Below are positions 47,720 to 59,157 of a stretch of 64,000 bases of DNA, piece after piece (position 1 is the first letter of the stretch; each line of letters opens with the position of its first letter). The notes beneath the pieces are model-generated. The model saw only the letters and a list, made by a program, of their open reading frames with translations. It was not told where the DNA came from and did no database searches. The stretch spans positions 16,862,350 through 16,926,349 of the forward strand of contig CM055608.1 in assembly GCA_029379385.1 (NCBI GenBank). The letters run 5' to 3'. The translations under genes and the position numbers were made by a program. The DNA comes from Quillaja saponaria (lineage: Eukaryota > Streptophyta > Magnoliopsida > Fabales > Quillajaceae).

Positions 47720-49193
47720 TAGTACAGATTTAAGAAACACAAGCGCACGTATCTTCCTCAAGTAATACAGTGACAAATAGAGATCGTTCCCAAGGCATAA
47801 ATTACTATCTAATGTTAACTACCAATAAGACACAACCTAACTCTAATCAAGCCAATATAAATGTAAAGATTTTAAAGCAATTTATAAAAATATTTAAACT
47901 AAGCCTAGGTTCACGAAATCCCTCACACTACACCTAATTAACTTTAGTTCAATTCAATTTATTCGATAGCTTAATATTAACCCATATTTCTTAATCAATT
48001 ACTAGCATATTCCTATGTTTAACAACTAGATATTTTCCTTAGTCTAATTCCCTATATTCTTATGAGAATTATTCTAAATAAACTTGTTTAAAACCAATCT
48101 CCTGGTTACTTATGGTAAAAAAATATATTTCTATCTGTTAAACAAATTAGATTATCCACATGACATGAACAATCTAAACATAAGTTATATTGCCTAAAGA
48201 TAATCTCAAAATTGACTCTTCCAAGTCAATTCTAGAATTCCTAATCAATATAACTAGTGATTAAGCAATTCGAAGCATTAAGAACAATGCAATACAAATA
48301 TTAAAACTAAAACATGCATTGAATTAAAACTAAAGCTACATCGGCTACATGTGAATTCAATCATTACTTTTAGAGTACGACTACTCCATACTAACTATTG
48401 AAAACATAAAAACTAAAGATATGACCATTACAAGTAAATAGAAAATAAGAAGAAGATAGTAGAAACTAGAAGCTGTCTCTGCTTCAGGTCTCCTTAGCAC
48501 TTTCTATCATGAGCTCTGGTATATCTCAAAGCTTCAAACTTCCCCTTTTTTATAGACCTTTTTTGCCTAATTTAATTAAATTAAGAGTCTTCAAAACATG
48601 GACAAGTGTCATAGCGTGTGTGTATATGGCAATGCAACGCTAAAGGTTCTGTTCAATCCCATTATGATTCCATCTTGTCTCACCGTTTCCACATAATAAG
48701 GCATTGTGGTACCAATCCTTTGCATGTTCACATAAGTCATCTTTAGATTGGTGTTGTGGCTTCAGGATCAACGCACTGCGGCTCTTCTCTTTCTGTGATT
48801 TTTCTGGGCAGCTTAAGATCTTCACACCACTACTTTAGTCTTTAGGCACCGCGGTATCCAACTCTCTGACTTTTGTGTTCCATCTTTTCATCTAGGCTGC
48901 AGCGAAACTCTCTTTGATTTTTCATCAATTTCTTCCTTTTGTTGCATCGCGACTTCATGTTCTTCAACGCTACAGCGTAGCTTGAGATCCTTTCCTTCTT
49001 TCATCATAACTAGGACACTGCAAAGACACCAAAAATAAATTAAACACCAAAATTCATAAAACTATTTTTAATTAAGGTAAAAACTCCACAAAACTATTTA
49101 AAAACTTAAAAACAACTAAATGACTAGTATTTTAAGTCAAAACTCTAGAATATAGTATAAAATATAAATTAAAAGCATAGTGAAATAACTCTA
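47720..49193 (-). repeat. 5' LTR of the outer Athila element, truncated at one end
   Basis: Begins TAGTACAG where the sister LTR has TGGTACAG, and ends abruptly after ATAACTCTA. The last 17 or so bases (TTTTATAGAGTTATCA in the sister) are missing. A TATAAAAA box lies at 48547-48554 on the minus strand. LINE sequence follows at once. Confidence 0.85.
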
Positions 49194-49800
49194 AGCTTTT
49201 CCAAAGCAAAGAATTCTTGCACAATTGTAAAAAAAATGAGAAATCAAAGTCTCCCAACAACAATGATAAAAAAAACAGCTTGGAATCCATCAAGTCCAAG
49301 TGTCATAAAAGCACCAAGAGAAAACATAGTTTCTCTAACATCATTAAAATAGATTCTCCTAGCAAATCTTCTTATATCAACAGTATATAAAGAAGGAAAA
49401 GTACAATCAAAAGGAAAAATCTGCAAGAGAGTAATTCCTATCAGACACCTGGTATAAAGTTTTGAAATAATCAACAACCAGAAGCTTTAATTTAGCATCA
49501 TCATCAATCCAATCCCCATTATTATTTTCAGAGCAACAAACTTATTCATGCTTCTCCTAATTATAGTAGAAGTATGATAGTACTTGGTATTACGATCACC
49601 ATGTTTAATCCACCTATCTCTGGATTTCTGAAACCAAAGCATTTCCTCTTGGTCAAGAACCAAACTATACTGCATCATCTGATCCTTTTCAAGCTTTACA
49701 AGGTAAGGATTATACTTCTTGCAAAGAGAATATAGAATACCCTTTAGCCTAGCTGGCAAGCGGAATTGTCTTTCTTTTATGAATATTACCAAAGACTCTT
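49194..49800 (-). pseudogene. LINE reverse transcriptase, N-terminal part
   Basis: Minus-strand fragments are LWFQKSRDRWIKHGDRNTKY with YHTSTIIRRSMNK (49540-49650) and, further on, IYFNDVRETMFSLGAF (49290-49350). These are the linker and RT start that precede IPKVDKP in plant LINEs. The last codons before the Athila junction read QEFFALEKL. The about ten residues expected before IPKVDKP at 25815 are missing on both sides. Confidence 0.82.
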
Positions 49801-50660
49801 ATGTTCCACTACCTATGCTGTTTAGAGAAATTCTGAAGTAAATTAGGAATACAATCCATTCTACTACCACAAAAGCTGTTAGTAAGCTTTGAAGAAATCT
49901 TCATGAGAAAGTCAAGTTACTTTAAATCTGAAAGGCTTCATAGAAGCAGAAAGAGAGGGTCTACTTAATAAATTCACTAGAATAGGGCAGTGGTTAAACC
50001 TAGTTTTAGGAAGGTGCTGAACTATAGCTTCAGGAAATAAATATCTCCAATCAACATTACACAAACCTCTATCAAGCCTTTTCTGGATAAGACTTGCACC
50101 ATCTCTTTTATTAGATCAAGTAAATTTAGGACCTGCAAATCCCAAATCAACTAACTCATTCCTATTAATCCACCTATTAAAACTATATCCTCCATTTGAA
50201 ATGGCATTAGGATTGGAAGATTCATGATTACTAATTGTATCATTGAAATCACCAACAAGTAACCAAGGAAGATCCCAATTAGTAAATTAGGTGTCCATAA
50301 AATTCCAGAAGTCTCTTTTTAGAATTACAAAGGCTAGCATAGATAGTAGTAAGCAACTAATCACACCCTCAAGGATTATACACAACAACAATAACCCCCT
50401 GGAAGCAAGAGAAAACAACTTTCAAGTATACTACTACTATTCCAAAGAAGCCAAATACTACCATTGAACCTTTCAGCATCAATTTTAAAAAAGTTAGAAA
50501 AACCCAACTTAGGAATAATATGCATAGCCTTGGAAGAATTAACTCTAGTTTCAACTAAAATAACCACACTAGGTTTATGACTCTTAATAAGATCAAAAGA
50601 TGAAGTAAAAAAAGACATACTGCCTACACCTCTAACATTCCACATAAGGATATTAAACAT
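49801..50660 (-). pseudogene. LINE ORF2 start: apurinic-type endonuclease remnant
   Basis: ORF2 begins at 50660 with MFNILMWNVRGVGS, the start of the exo/endonuclease/phosphatase fold, and continues with VVILVETRV carrying the catalytic Glu. The start overlaps the end of ORF1 (stop at 50653-50655) by eight bases, a usual ORF1/ORF2 arrangement. After about 94 codons the frame breaks, and later fragments are scattered with stops. Confidence 0.8.
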
Positions 50661-52576
50661 AAAAGTATTCTAAAAGAGAGAAATAACTAAAGTACAATGC
50701 TAAAGCAATTAAGGGGACAACTCTCCTTAACTCGTTATCAACATAGAGCTGATCAATCCTACCACTAATTTCATATTCATGAACAAAGTCACCTGAATTA
50801 GCATTAACAACAACATATCCATTAGGATCAGGCAGCTTAGGTTGCACCAGCTCCAAGTTCTCATACTTCTTGGAATCACCAATGTTAAAGATATCAGCCA
50901 GGATTTGAACAGATTTTTTCAAGGAACTATTCGCCTTCATAACTTTGCTACTTCCACTCTTATTATTAGCACCAAATATAAAGTTGTGTACCATCTGCTC
51001 CCCCATCTGAGTAACAGCAAAGGTCTTATTTTTTAGAAGCTTTTTAAAAATGAGCTTTAGAATGAAGAATAACCTTTGCCTTAGGTTGAGTCTTAATAGG
51101 CTGCTTAACTCTAACTCTTAAGTTTCTTTGATTTATCTAGACTAAACTGAAATTATGTCTACAAAGGAGCAAGAGTAAAAGCAGTATCAGATTTACTAGT
51201 CTGACCAAGACATTTAGATTCTTTAACAACATCCAAATGAGAATTCAAGATAGATGTCTCTGACAAATTGTTACCACTGCTCTCCTTCTCTTCAAAGTTC
51301 AACATATTAAATCTAGAGTCATTGGCACTTCTACCTCCTTGAGTATAAGGCTCATTCATCTTCTTTCTCTTCGCTTGCTGTAACTTGGAAGGAACACCTT
51401 TACCAATACTAATTCTAGGTTGTCATCCCTTTTGAGGAACTATCATCCAAGGTCCAAACTCAGAGTTAGTATAGAAACTCCTTCAGAATTAGGCCTATCA
51501 ATTCCCTCATCCACAACAGTGGTATAACCATTATTGATCTGATTTGTCTCTTAATTATGCTCCTCATTTCTTGCACTAGCATTAGAATGCATCAAAGGCA
51601 CCGTTCCTTATTATGCCCAAAAACATCATAATTAAAACAAATCATGTGGAAACCTTCATATTCAATTCTTCTCCATCTCTTACTAGCTTTGCATCAAAGG
51701 CACCGTTCCTTATTATGCCCAAAAACATCATAATTAAAACAAATCATGTGGAAACCCTCATATTCAATTCTTCTCCATCTCTTACTAGCTTTAATTTTGG
51801 GAACTAAATGCTTATCTAACTTAGTCTCAACACAGATTCTTGCAAATTTACCACTATCCGAGTCCTAAATAGCCTTATCCACCTTGAAGACCTTTCCGAT
51901 ATGGATAACTCCCTCAAGTAAGGCCTTAGATTGAAAGTATTCAATTGGCAAATCTAGAAACCGGATCCAAACTGCTATCTTCTTAATCTTTTCTTTCAGA
52001 GACTAAAACTCAAGCTTCCACCTTCTCATAATAAGATAATGTTTAGCAATAATCCAAAGACCATTCGTAAGAACATGATTCAAATCCTTAGTTGAGTTAA
52101 GTTGAACAATGAAGAAATCTCCTCCAAGATCAATAAGCTTCAATTCACCTTTCAGTTACCATTTTTGCTTCAATATGTGGAAGAGATAACCTTAAGACAG
52201 GCTCTTCCCCAAGAGCTAAACCATCATAGAATCCTTCCATGGCTGACGTAACTTCTCCAATTCCATAATAAGGATTTGAACTTGAGGCCAAGTACAACCT
52301 TAAACCCCTATCCTTATCTAAGTTATCATCTTCAATCAACCAACTAGGACTTCCACCAGTAGCATGACTTTTTAATTTATCTTTATAAGAGCTTGCAGGA
52401 GGATCCAAGCTCATCAAAGAGTTCTTATGAATATTTAGAAAACTAGGAGGGGAATCCTCATATTGATCTTCCATCGCAAACTAGATATCAACAGGAGCAC
52501 TTGAGGACATCAGCATCCTTTTCTTATTCTGGCGAGTTCCATAATCAAAAGAACGATGAGGGTCACCATCAGCCAT
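50653..52576 (-). pseudogene. LINE ORF1 (DUF4283 and zinc-knuckle, gag-like)
   Basis: Starts at 52576 with MADGDPHRSFDYGTRQNKK. After an early stop, the fragment 52145-52474 continues (MEDQYEDSPPSFLNIHKN). The DUF4283-type region at about 51830-52130 is followed by ARICVETKLDKHLVPKIK and a zinc knuckle that is duplicated in tandem (51589-51792). The acidic C-terminal part at 50653-51359 has QILADIFNIGDSKKYEN and DPNGYVVVNANSGDFVHEYE. It would be the RNA-binding ORF1 protein of the LINE; it is now non-functional. Confidence 0.78.
51589..51792. repeat. 102-bp tandem duplication covering the LINE ORF1 zinc knuckle
   Basis: Copies at 51589-51690 and 51691-51792 differ at one visible position. 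The unit is 34 codons, in frame, and on the minus strand encodes YEGFHMICFNYDVFGHNKER followed by Cys. The canonical C-x2-C-x4-H-x4-C has Tyr at the second Cys in both copies, so that change came before the duplication. Confidence 0.95.
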
Positions 52577-52727
52577 AGCAAAAGCCAGAGATTAATGATG
52601 AAGAAGCTCACAATAAGCACAGATAGCACACAAGAAAAGCACAATAGAGGTAGTTATTAGTCAGGCGACGAATGATAAGATTTGTTACACTAACATACGC
52701 TGAGAGCATCTCTCTCTAACATTTTCT
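52577..52727 (-). other. LINE 5' leader
   Basis: About 150 bp between the right target duplication and the ORF1 ATG. No coding potential. Confidence 0.6.
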
Positions 52728-52742
52728 AACTATGAAGACTTT
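52728..52742. repeat. Right target-site duplication of the LINE
   Basis: AACTATGAAGACTTT, one mismatch from 22566-22580. An AATAAA follows almost at once. Confidence 0.85.
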
Positions 52743-55020
52743 GTTTTGAATAAAGTGAGGATCCCAAATTATAGAATTTGGTTTTATGTTCTTGTGCTTA
52801 GTGTTTTCTAGAAAGATAACTTTTCCATTGATGAAAGTTAAGTTGACAGATCTTTTGTAGCATTTGATTTCATGAATTACTTTCAATTTCAGAATCGGCT
52901 CTTACGAGGTGATTTTGGAACTAACTATCATACAGTTTGAATTTCTTCATAAAAAAGAAAAGAAAGGATAGTAGAAGATTTCAATTTGTGCAGGCAATGA
53001 TGTTGTTGAAAGAAACAAAGTGGATGGGGAAAAGAAAAAAAAAATTTAATCAAACTACACAGATCTTTATGGATTTGAACTCGAGGGACATATGTTGAAA
53101 GATAAGTGAACAGAGTTATTATTATTATTTTTTTCATATTATACAACATTAACTAAAAATATTTAACTTATCTTTAAGTCCATGAAAGCTATATGAAGTT
53201 TTTTGGACATTAAGCCACTTATGAACCAAAGACAATTAGCTATTGAGTAGCAAAATATGATTAGTTTTGATTAACAATTGGAAATAGCATGATTGATTTG
53301 AGAATTTGGGTCTGACTTGGTAATATAATAATGTAGGGAGGGGAGGGGATGAATCTTTTAATAGACTTACCAATGTTTTGTAATTTAAAATATTCAAACT
53401 AGGCCCTTGCATTTTAGAAAATATTCCCCAACAAAAATGTTTGTTTTAAAATAACTTTTTATCCAAACAAAATCTTTATTTGGAAATTAATCAAATCTCA
53501 TTTAAATATTATTACCATTTATAATAAATAGTCAATATTTCCACAACTGAGTTGTAAAATTTATGTCATATTTCAACAAGTAAGGAAAAATACTAACAGT
53601 TCAAACACATATTCAGGCCCAAAATCAAAACTTCGTTTCACATAAATCTCTTCTGGGCCTTAACCAGTGGTCTCACACATTAAATTCTATTCAGGCCCAA
53701 TCATACAAAAGGCTGATTGAAACCATATGTATATCAATCCAATCTTCATATTCACTCCTACAATTATACAATAGAGTTAGCCTTGTGCGTTTCTCCAGAA
53801 TCTGTAAATCTGTAACTTTTTTGGGAGAAAAGACATAAATGATGTAATGGGTTGGAAGAAAAGAAAGTGGTGTTTGAGAACATGTAGGATACCACTCCTG
53901 AATATAAATTGGAATCTCATGATTGAACTACAACGCCAACAATCTTATACAAAAATAAGAGCAAAAGATCAGGACCCATGGCCATATCTCCTCTCCATTA
54001 TTGTTTTACTACTCTATATCTGAGTCACCCTTGTTTTTATTGCTTGTATACCAAACCCACTCTACTCAGACTTGCAATAAAAAAAAAGTTACAGAAATAA
54101 ATAAATTAGTACTTTCAGTCCTCCAATTTTTCATTAACTTTGTGTTATTTTACTTCTAATTGCATGCTTTATTTCAAACCCAAATTTGTTTGTATCCTCA
54201 AAATTAGGGACACTATGGGGGTTTAAGACAAGAAATTTAAAGTTAAATTGATCACAAGTTCAAAACTATTTTGTCAAAAGGGATAACGTAAAAAAAGTTT
54301 GTGAAACTATTAATTTAAGAAAATTTGTATAATATTATTTTGAAAAAAGTGATACTATCTAGGACTATTCATAGATTGAATTACAAAGAGCTCGATAACA
54401 CAACAAAAATATAAGAAAATTAAGAAGAAAAAAGTTAAATTGGATAGTCTTGATAATGACGCAGTTGGTAGGACTTGGTGTTGTGCGTACTTTCTGAGGC
54501 ACTAAGGCTACAAAACCTAAGTTCACCCCACAAGGAAAAAAGATACATGCATTATATAACAATAGTCCTTGTCACAGTAGAATTATTTAGAAAATAAAAC
54601 ACATACAAAAAGCAAAAGAGAAGATCAATTTTATATTTGTTTTTGTAATAATTTTCTACCATTCCCCCACAAATGAAATGATGCACAAGCCTCTTTTAAC
54701 CAAATGGATCATTGGGTTCGTGACAAAAAGGATGAGATTCTAATAGAAATTACCCTAATAGTCACTACCCAATTAAATATATAATATATTGTGTCTGTGC
54801 TGTCTATCTTTTTATCAGGAAAACAATTTCTCTCAATGTTAGAATAACATGCATCTTCTATGGCACAATCCAATAATCCCTTGCTTCTTTCTTTCACAAC
54901 ATTAATTGAAAGAGAAAGAAAGGCATAGCAGAAAGTAGTTTAGATCCCAACAATAATGGCTATATATTTAATTTGAATAAAAAAATAATAGGTTAATTAA
55001 TTGTTCCTCCCAATGATCGT
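52743..55020. other. Intergenic host sequence, no gene recognised
   Basis: Before the LINE insertion this was contiguous with the DGD1 3' flank. Three AGGCCCA/GGGCCT-type motifs lie at about 53613-53700, and AT-rich stretches surround them. Open frames are short and low in complexity. Confidence 0.5.
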
Positions 55021-55028
55021 TGGTTGAT

Positions 55029-55072
55029 GACTTGTTGTAATAGAGCCAACAAGCTATAGACTACAACAAGTC
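55029..55072. repeat. Perfect 11-bp inverted repeat (hairpin)
   Basis: GACTTGTTGTA (55029-55039) and TACAACAAGTC (55062-55072) surround a 22-nt loop. No transcription evidence. Confidence 0.7.
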
Positions 55073-55971
55073 CTATCTCTAAAACAAAGAAATTGAAAAT
55101 AATGGAAGAGAAGGGTCAAACATAGAATCCAGACCAGACAGACCATACCAAACCAGTAGTAAGCATTCTATCTGTGGATGTATAAAAGGCACGTTTATCA
55201 CAAAAGTACAAGTTTCTATAACAAATTTATGAAGGATTTATTGTGATACTATTAATCCTCAATTTTAGCTGGATATGGAATTTTAAACATTGACAAATGG
55301 GCTGTCGCTTGGTAGCAAGACTACAAGTTAAGGACTCAAAAGTCTGAAATGGAATTTATAACTACTGTTATTGTTCCAGCTAGTGAGATGATTAGTTGTT
55401 CAATTACAAGCTAACATACTAACATGTGTTGTTTGCTGATGGGATTAGAATTTTCAACAACTATAATTATGGATTTAATTTTTTTGATAATTAATTATTA
55501 TGTGATTAAGATCATTGTTTCTTTTGTTGTTTTTGTTTTGTTTACTTTCTTGAGATTATGACAATATTTTTTTTAATACAACGATAGGCTTAAGCCTAAA
55601 CAGAAAAAAAGAAAGCCGTTAAGGAGGAGTCTTCTTAGGCCTTGGTTTAGTAATATTGTGGCTTTTTGAGAGTCGTTGTACTTTCATGATTCTCTTAGAG
55701 CTACTTTTATAAAGTTACAACAGTGTTTAATAAAATAATGCAAAAGCTACTCTCAATAGTAGAAGCACTAATTTGTGTTTGATTAATTCATTGTAAAGTT
55801 GTTCCAAATATTTAAATTGACTTGAATAGATATTGATAATAAAAAAAGAGATAATTAACCTAATGCATTAATTAATAAAAGAATAAATACTAAAAGTTGA
55901 GGTTATATTAGGCTTTTCACATATATATATATATATATATATTTTTTTTTTTACCAAACATAAAAAAAAAG
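55073..55971. other. AT-rich intergenic sequence with a (TA)n run
   Basis: No gene seen. A TA microsatellite with a following T run lies at about 55920-55952. Confidence 0.5.
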
Positions 55972-56110
55972 TTATTAGCAACAATTAAGAGTGACAGTTA
56001 TTAACAGCATTAGTCTTTCTTAACTCCAGAGGCTAAGAAAGACTAATGTTGACATGATATACTTATCTATTCGCTAATTATAATTATTAGCAACAACTAA
56101 GAGTGACAGT
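55972..56110. repeat. Hairpin flanked by 27-bp direct repeats
   Basis: Direct repeats at 55972-55998 and 56084-56110 differ at one position. Between them is a perfect 15-bp inverted repeat, CATTAGTCTTTCTTA (56008-56022) with its complement at 56034-56048, and an 11-nt loop. No coding potential. It could be a tiny non-autonomous element or a local duplication around a palindrome. Confidence 0.75.
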
Positions 56111-56899
56111 AGACATTTTCTTTGATGAAATCATCAATAATCCATAATGATAATACATGATTATAACAATCCAATAAAATTATTACATGTGACCGAATCA
56201 AGATATAACAGACTAATCTAAATTGTAATTGTCATAATTAATATCTCATTAATATTGTAACGGATTTCATTATGTCCCATTATAACTGTAACTGCCATCA
56301 TACTTATTTAATTAATACTATGACAAGTGACACAATCCCATTGGCCATGATATTTTACATAAAAGGCTGAAACTCCAAAGGTAAAGCTTATTCCTCTTAC
56401 TCATACTCTTTATAGTTTTTCAGCTTATATACTCTAAGAGGACAACTCAATCTGGTCAAATCTGATTTACACATAAATATTACAAGATAGCATCCTTGAA
56501 ACAAATGGTTGTTACTGATAAGCGGTGACACAACATGTTGTTAGAGATAATGTAATTGCAGTCGTTGATACTACCTCTTAATTTTCAAATATCATTTTAT
56601 TAAAGCATACATTTTTTTGTATGCAATTTAAAACAATATTTTTAATACAAAAGAATCTTAAATTGAAAAATAAAATTATTTTCAAACTAATCCAAATAAA
56701 TTAATATATACTTCAGAATGTGACTTGTACATAAACTAATAAAACATTTAATTCAAGACACAAGAAAAGCAAACTACGCATCTCCTTTTAAATCAACATC
56801 CTCTTATTCCTCCACGGCTTGCTCATCGTGAGAGTGTGAAAGCAACCAAAAATAAAGGCATATCCTGTAAAAATTTAGAAGAACCTATTAATTAACGTT
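56111..56899. other. AT-rich intergenic sequence, nothing recognised
   Basis: No gene or element boundary identified. Confidence 0.4.
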
Positions 56900-57350
56900 A
56901 ATAACTCATCAAGTAAAAATACAAGAATACATTGAAAATGCATCCTGCTGATCCAAATTAGAAACATTTTGTTCATACAAGTCTTATTCGTCATCACAAA
57001 CATGTCGATACTCCTGGCTCGTCCATCGATTGTTTATTTTACAATTTCCATTGAACCCCGATTTTCAAAGTCTAAAAATAAAAACACATAGTTATGCATA
57101 AAACACACTCGATTAATCCAACGAGCAACTATTTGTTCCTACAAGTCTTATTCGCCTCCATGAATGTAATACTGGCTCATTCAATGCACGTCTACTTTAA
57201 AATTTTGCTATTGCACTTTGATTTTCAAAGTTGACAAGTAGAAACACGTAGTTATGCATAATACGCACCGTGTTGATTCAAACGAGAAATCATTTGCTTT
57301 GGCAAGTATTATTTGTCCCTATGGATATGGCAGTATCCCTAGCTCATGTA
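56900..57350. repeat. Tandem repeat, period about 162 bp, nearly three copies
   Basis: Units begin near 56961, 57125 and 57287. Each starts with an 'a(a/c)atttgttc(a/c)tacaagtcttattcg'-like block and ends with 'cacgtagttatgcata...gattcaaacgag'. A partial unit precedes the first. Units are perhaps 70-75 % alike by eye. Confidence 0.75.
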
Positions 57351-57699
57351 GAAAGACATAACCAAGGCTTTATACAATCTTAAGAAAAATATCAATTATA
57401 GACGAAAAATTGTTTTAATGTATTATTGTTTTACTTATTGTAGAGGGTGGGGATGAGGATTGCAGTACCTAAGAAAGGATTAAATAAGCTCCACAAAAAA
57501 CAAAAAAAAAACAAAAAACAAAAAAAAAAAAGGAAAAAAAGAAAGAAGCTTTAATCATTCATACATACAATACCATGCATTATCATTATCCATACATCAT
57601 AGCTTAGGAATATAGTTTGCACCAATAAGCCCATTACATTAAACATCCCCTTCTGAATTTATTTTTTTTTCGGTTAATGATTAACCTGACTATAGGAAG
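57351..57699. other. A-rich low-complexity sequence
   Basis: Includes a long A-dominated tract at about 57494-57545 with occasional C or G. No gene. Confidence 0.5.
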
Positions 57700-58335
57700 A
57701 TAACATAGGATCCCCTCCTTCCAATTCACTGTGGTATCCTTTTGAACGCAATCTATCCAAATGACACAATGGTGGATATCTATTTTCATGAACTAAGGTT
57801 TGTGGACATAATGACTCCCCCTTATCCTCATAACTAACACAAAGGACAAAATCACCTGATTGATTTCTAGAACTCTTAACTGTAATATTATTATAGGATC
57901 ATATACATGAATTTAGACCACAATAATTATAAATATTCACGTACCTGATTGAGTTATAGTAGCGGAATAGATGAATCTTCAATTAAGCACACTATGATTG
58001 AATCATGAGACAACTAGGTCTTCCTTTCCATACTCCCTATTTACTGGCAGCCCCCAATGGGGCAAGATACACTGACTAAGAGAGGAGAGGGGACCTAGCT
58101 TATTTATAATCAAACCCTAAGAGTCCTCCCATTAAAGACTTCTTAAGGTACCAGCCTACACTGACTGGCAATCCATATCTAACACAAAGAGGTATGCTTG
58201 AGCTCTATCTAAATTATCACATAAACCAAATGGATTCTTACCAGCCTATCTCATTTGAATCAAACCTTAAACCCGTTTTTTTATCAAAACCAAAATCATA
58301 CAATTAATGACAGCCCACACATGGAATTTCTAACA
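57700..58335 (-). repeat. 3' LTR of the right copia element (left limit approximate)
   Basis: On the minus strand it starts TGTTAGAAATTCC at 58335, directly after the polypurine tract. A TATAAATA box is at 58101-58108 and a pyrimidine-rich probable start region follows. The far end is not clear: the phrase around 57945-57975, read on the minus strand, has a TTCCGCTAC copia-U5 look. I cannot identify a target duplication. No second copy is seen at the right end of the window. Confidence 0.6.
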
Positions 58336-58349
58336 TTCTCCCACTTAGA
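58336..58349 (-). other. Polypurine tract of the right copia element
   Basis: The minus strand reads TCTAAGTGGGAGAA next to the LTR start, the standard copia tract, and well preserved. Confidence 0.8.
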
Positions 58350-59157
58350 CAATATTAATTATAGTTTTAAAATTTTGAAAGTATTTTAGAAAACAATTCT
58401 CAGGCAAGGTATAACTTTTTTGTGGCCACAATTTTTAAAAACTTAGGTCTTGAGACACACCTTAAACAATCTAGCCTAACTAAGTTATCAACATCGAATC
58501 ATGGCAATTATTGTGCCCATTAAACAACACAAGAACAATCCATGGTTAAAAATGCCAACAACCTAATCTACAAGGGATCTAGATGTGATAATATAGTTAG
58601 AAAATATCATCTAACAGTGATCAATATATGCTATTTTCATTGTCAGTCATCTGGGTGATTTCATTAAAAACTATATGCTTCCAAGAAGCACTAGAAATCA
58701 CAAAAGCTTAATTTAAGCTTATATGTCTCAACCAACATCTCAAGATATTCAACTAGTGCCGTTTTAAGACATACCTCCAAATTGACAAAATCTTCATACT
58801 TAAGACAGACACTAAGTCTTAAGATTTTAATGCAATGACATGTCAAATAACCATATATGCACATATAATATTAATCATATAATGGCACTAATTATTATTT
58901 TCATCAACATAACACACCATCCAACAAGAATGTAAATAAAACTTGGGTCACAAAATAGCATACATAATATGCTAACTAGTTTGAACAAAACAAAGCAAAC
59001 TCTCACTAACCAAAAACATCTAAGGATTCCATAATACTCATGTTATCAACATGACTTTTGAAAACCTCAATCCTAAGTTCCTCGGTTAAAGAATTTGCCA
59101 ACAGTTTTCTGTATCAATATGTTCTAACACAATGTCTTATTTTTTTTCACAAAATTC

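Larger units (their letters stand above)
25817..49193 (-). mobile_element. Outer Athila-type Ty3/gypsy retrotransposon, split by the inner element
   Basis: LTRs are at 25817-27351 (3') and 47720-49193 (5', truncated). A tRNA-Asp-type primer site adjoins the 5' LTR, and a polypurine tract AAGTTTGGGGGTG adjoins the 3' LTR. In minus-strand order the content is gag, protease, RT, RNase H, integrase and a downstream third ORF. This is the arrangement and sequence style of the Athila lineage. The internal region is 27352-31506 plus 43445-47719. Sampled LTR alignment by eye over about 330 bp shows close to 47 differences, so insertion is old. No target duplication remains, because the right LTR end and adjoining LINE sequence are deleted. 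Confidence 0.87.
22581..52727 (-). mobile_element. L1-type LINE (minus strand) carrying three later insertions
   Basis: Read on the minus strand from 52727 downwards, the order is 5' leader, ORF1 with DUF4283 and a zinc knuckle, endonuclease, reverse transcriptase, zf-RVT, RNase H and A-rich tail. That is the complete order of a plant L1-type non-LTR element with RNase H. The LINE itself is about 6.2 kb (22581-23434, 24029-25816 and 49194-52727). The rest is a hAT MITE (23443-24020) and two nested Athila elements (25817-49193). The 15-bp duplication at both ends shows that one insertion event explains the outer boundaries. All coding parts carry stops or frameshifts. Confidence 0.88.

Noticed and set aside
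57100..58335. tRNA gene or organellar insertion near the copia LTR
   Set aside because: No cloverleaf-compatible arms or long organellar match recognised by eye; the short motifs are LTR promoter parts.
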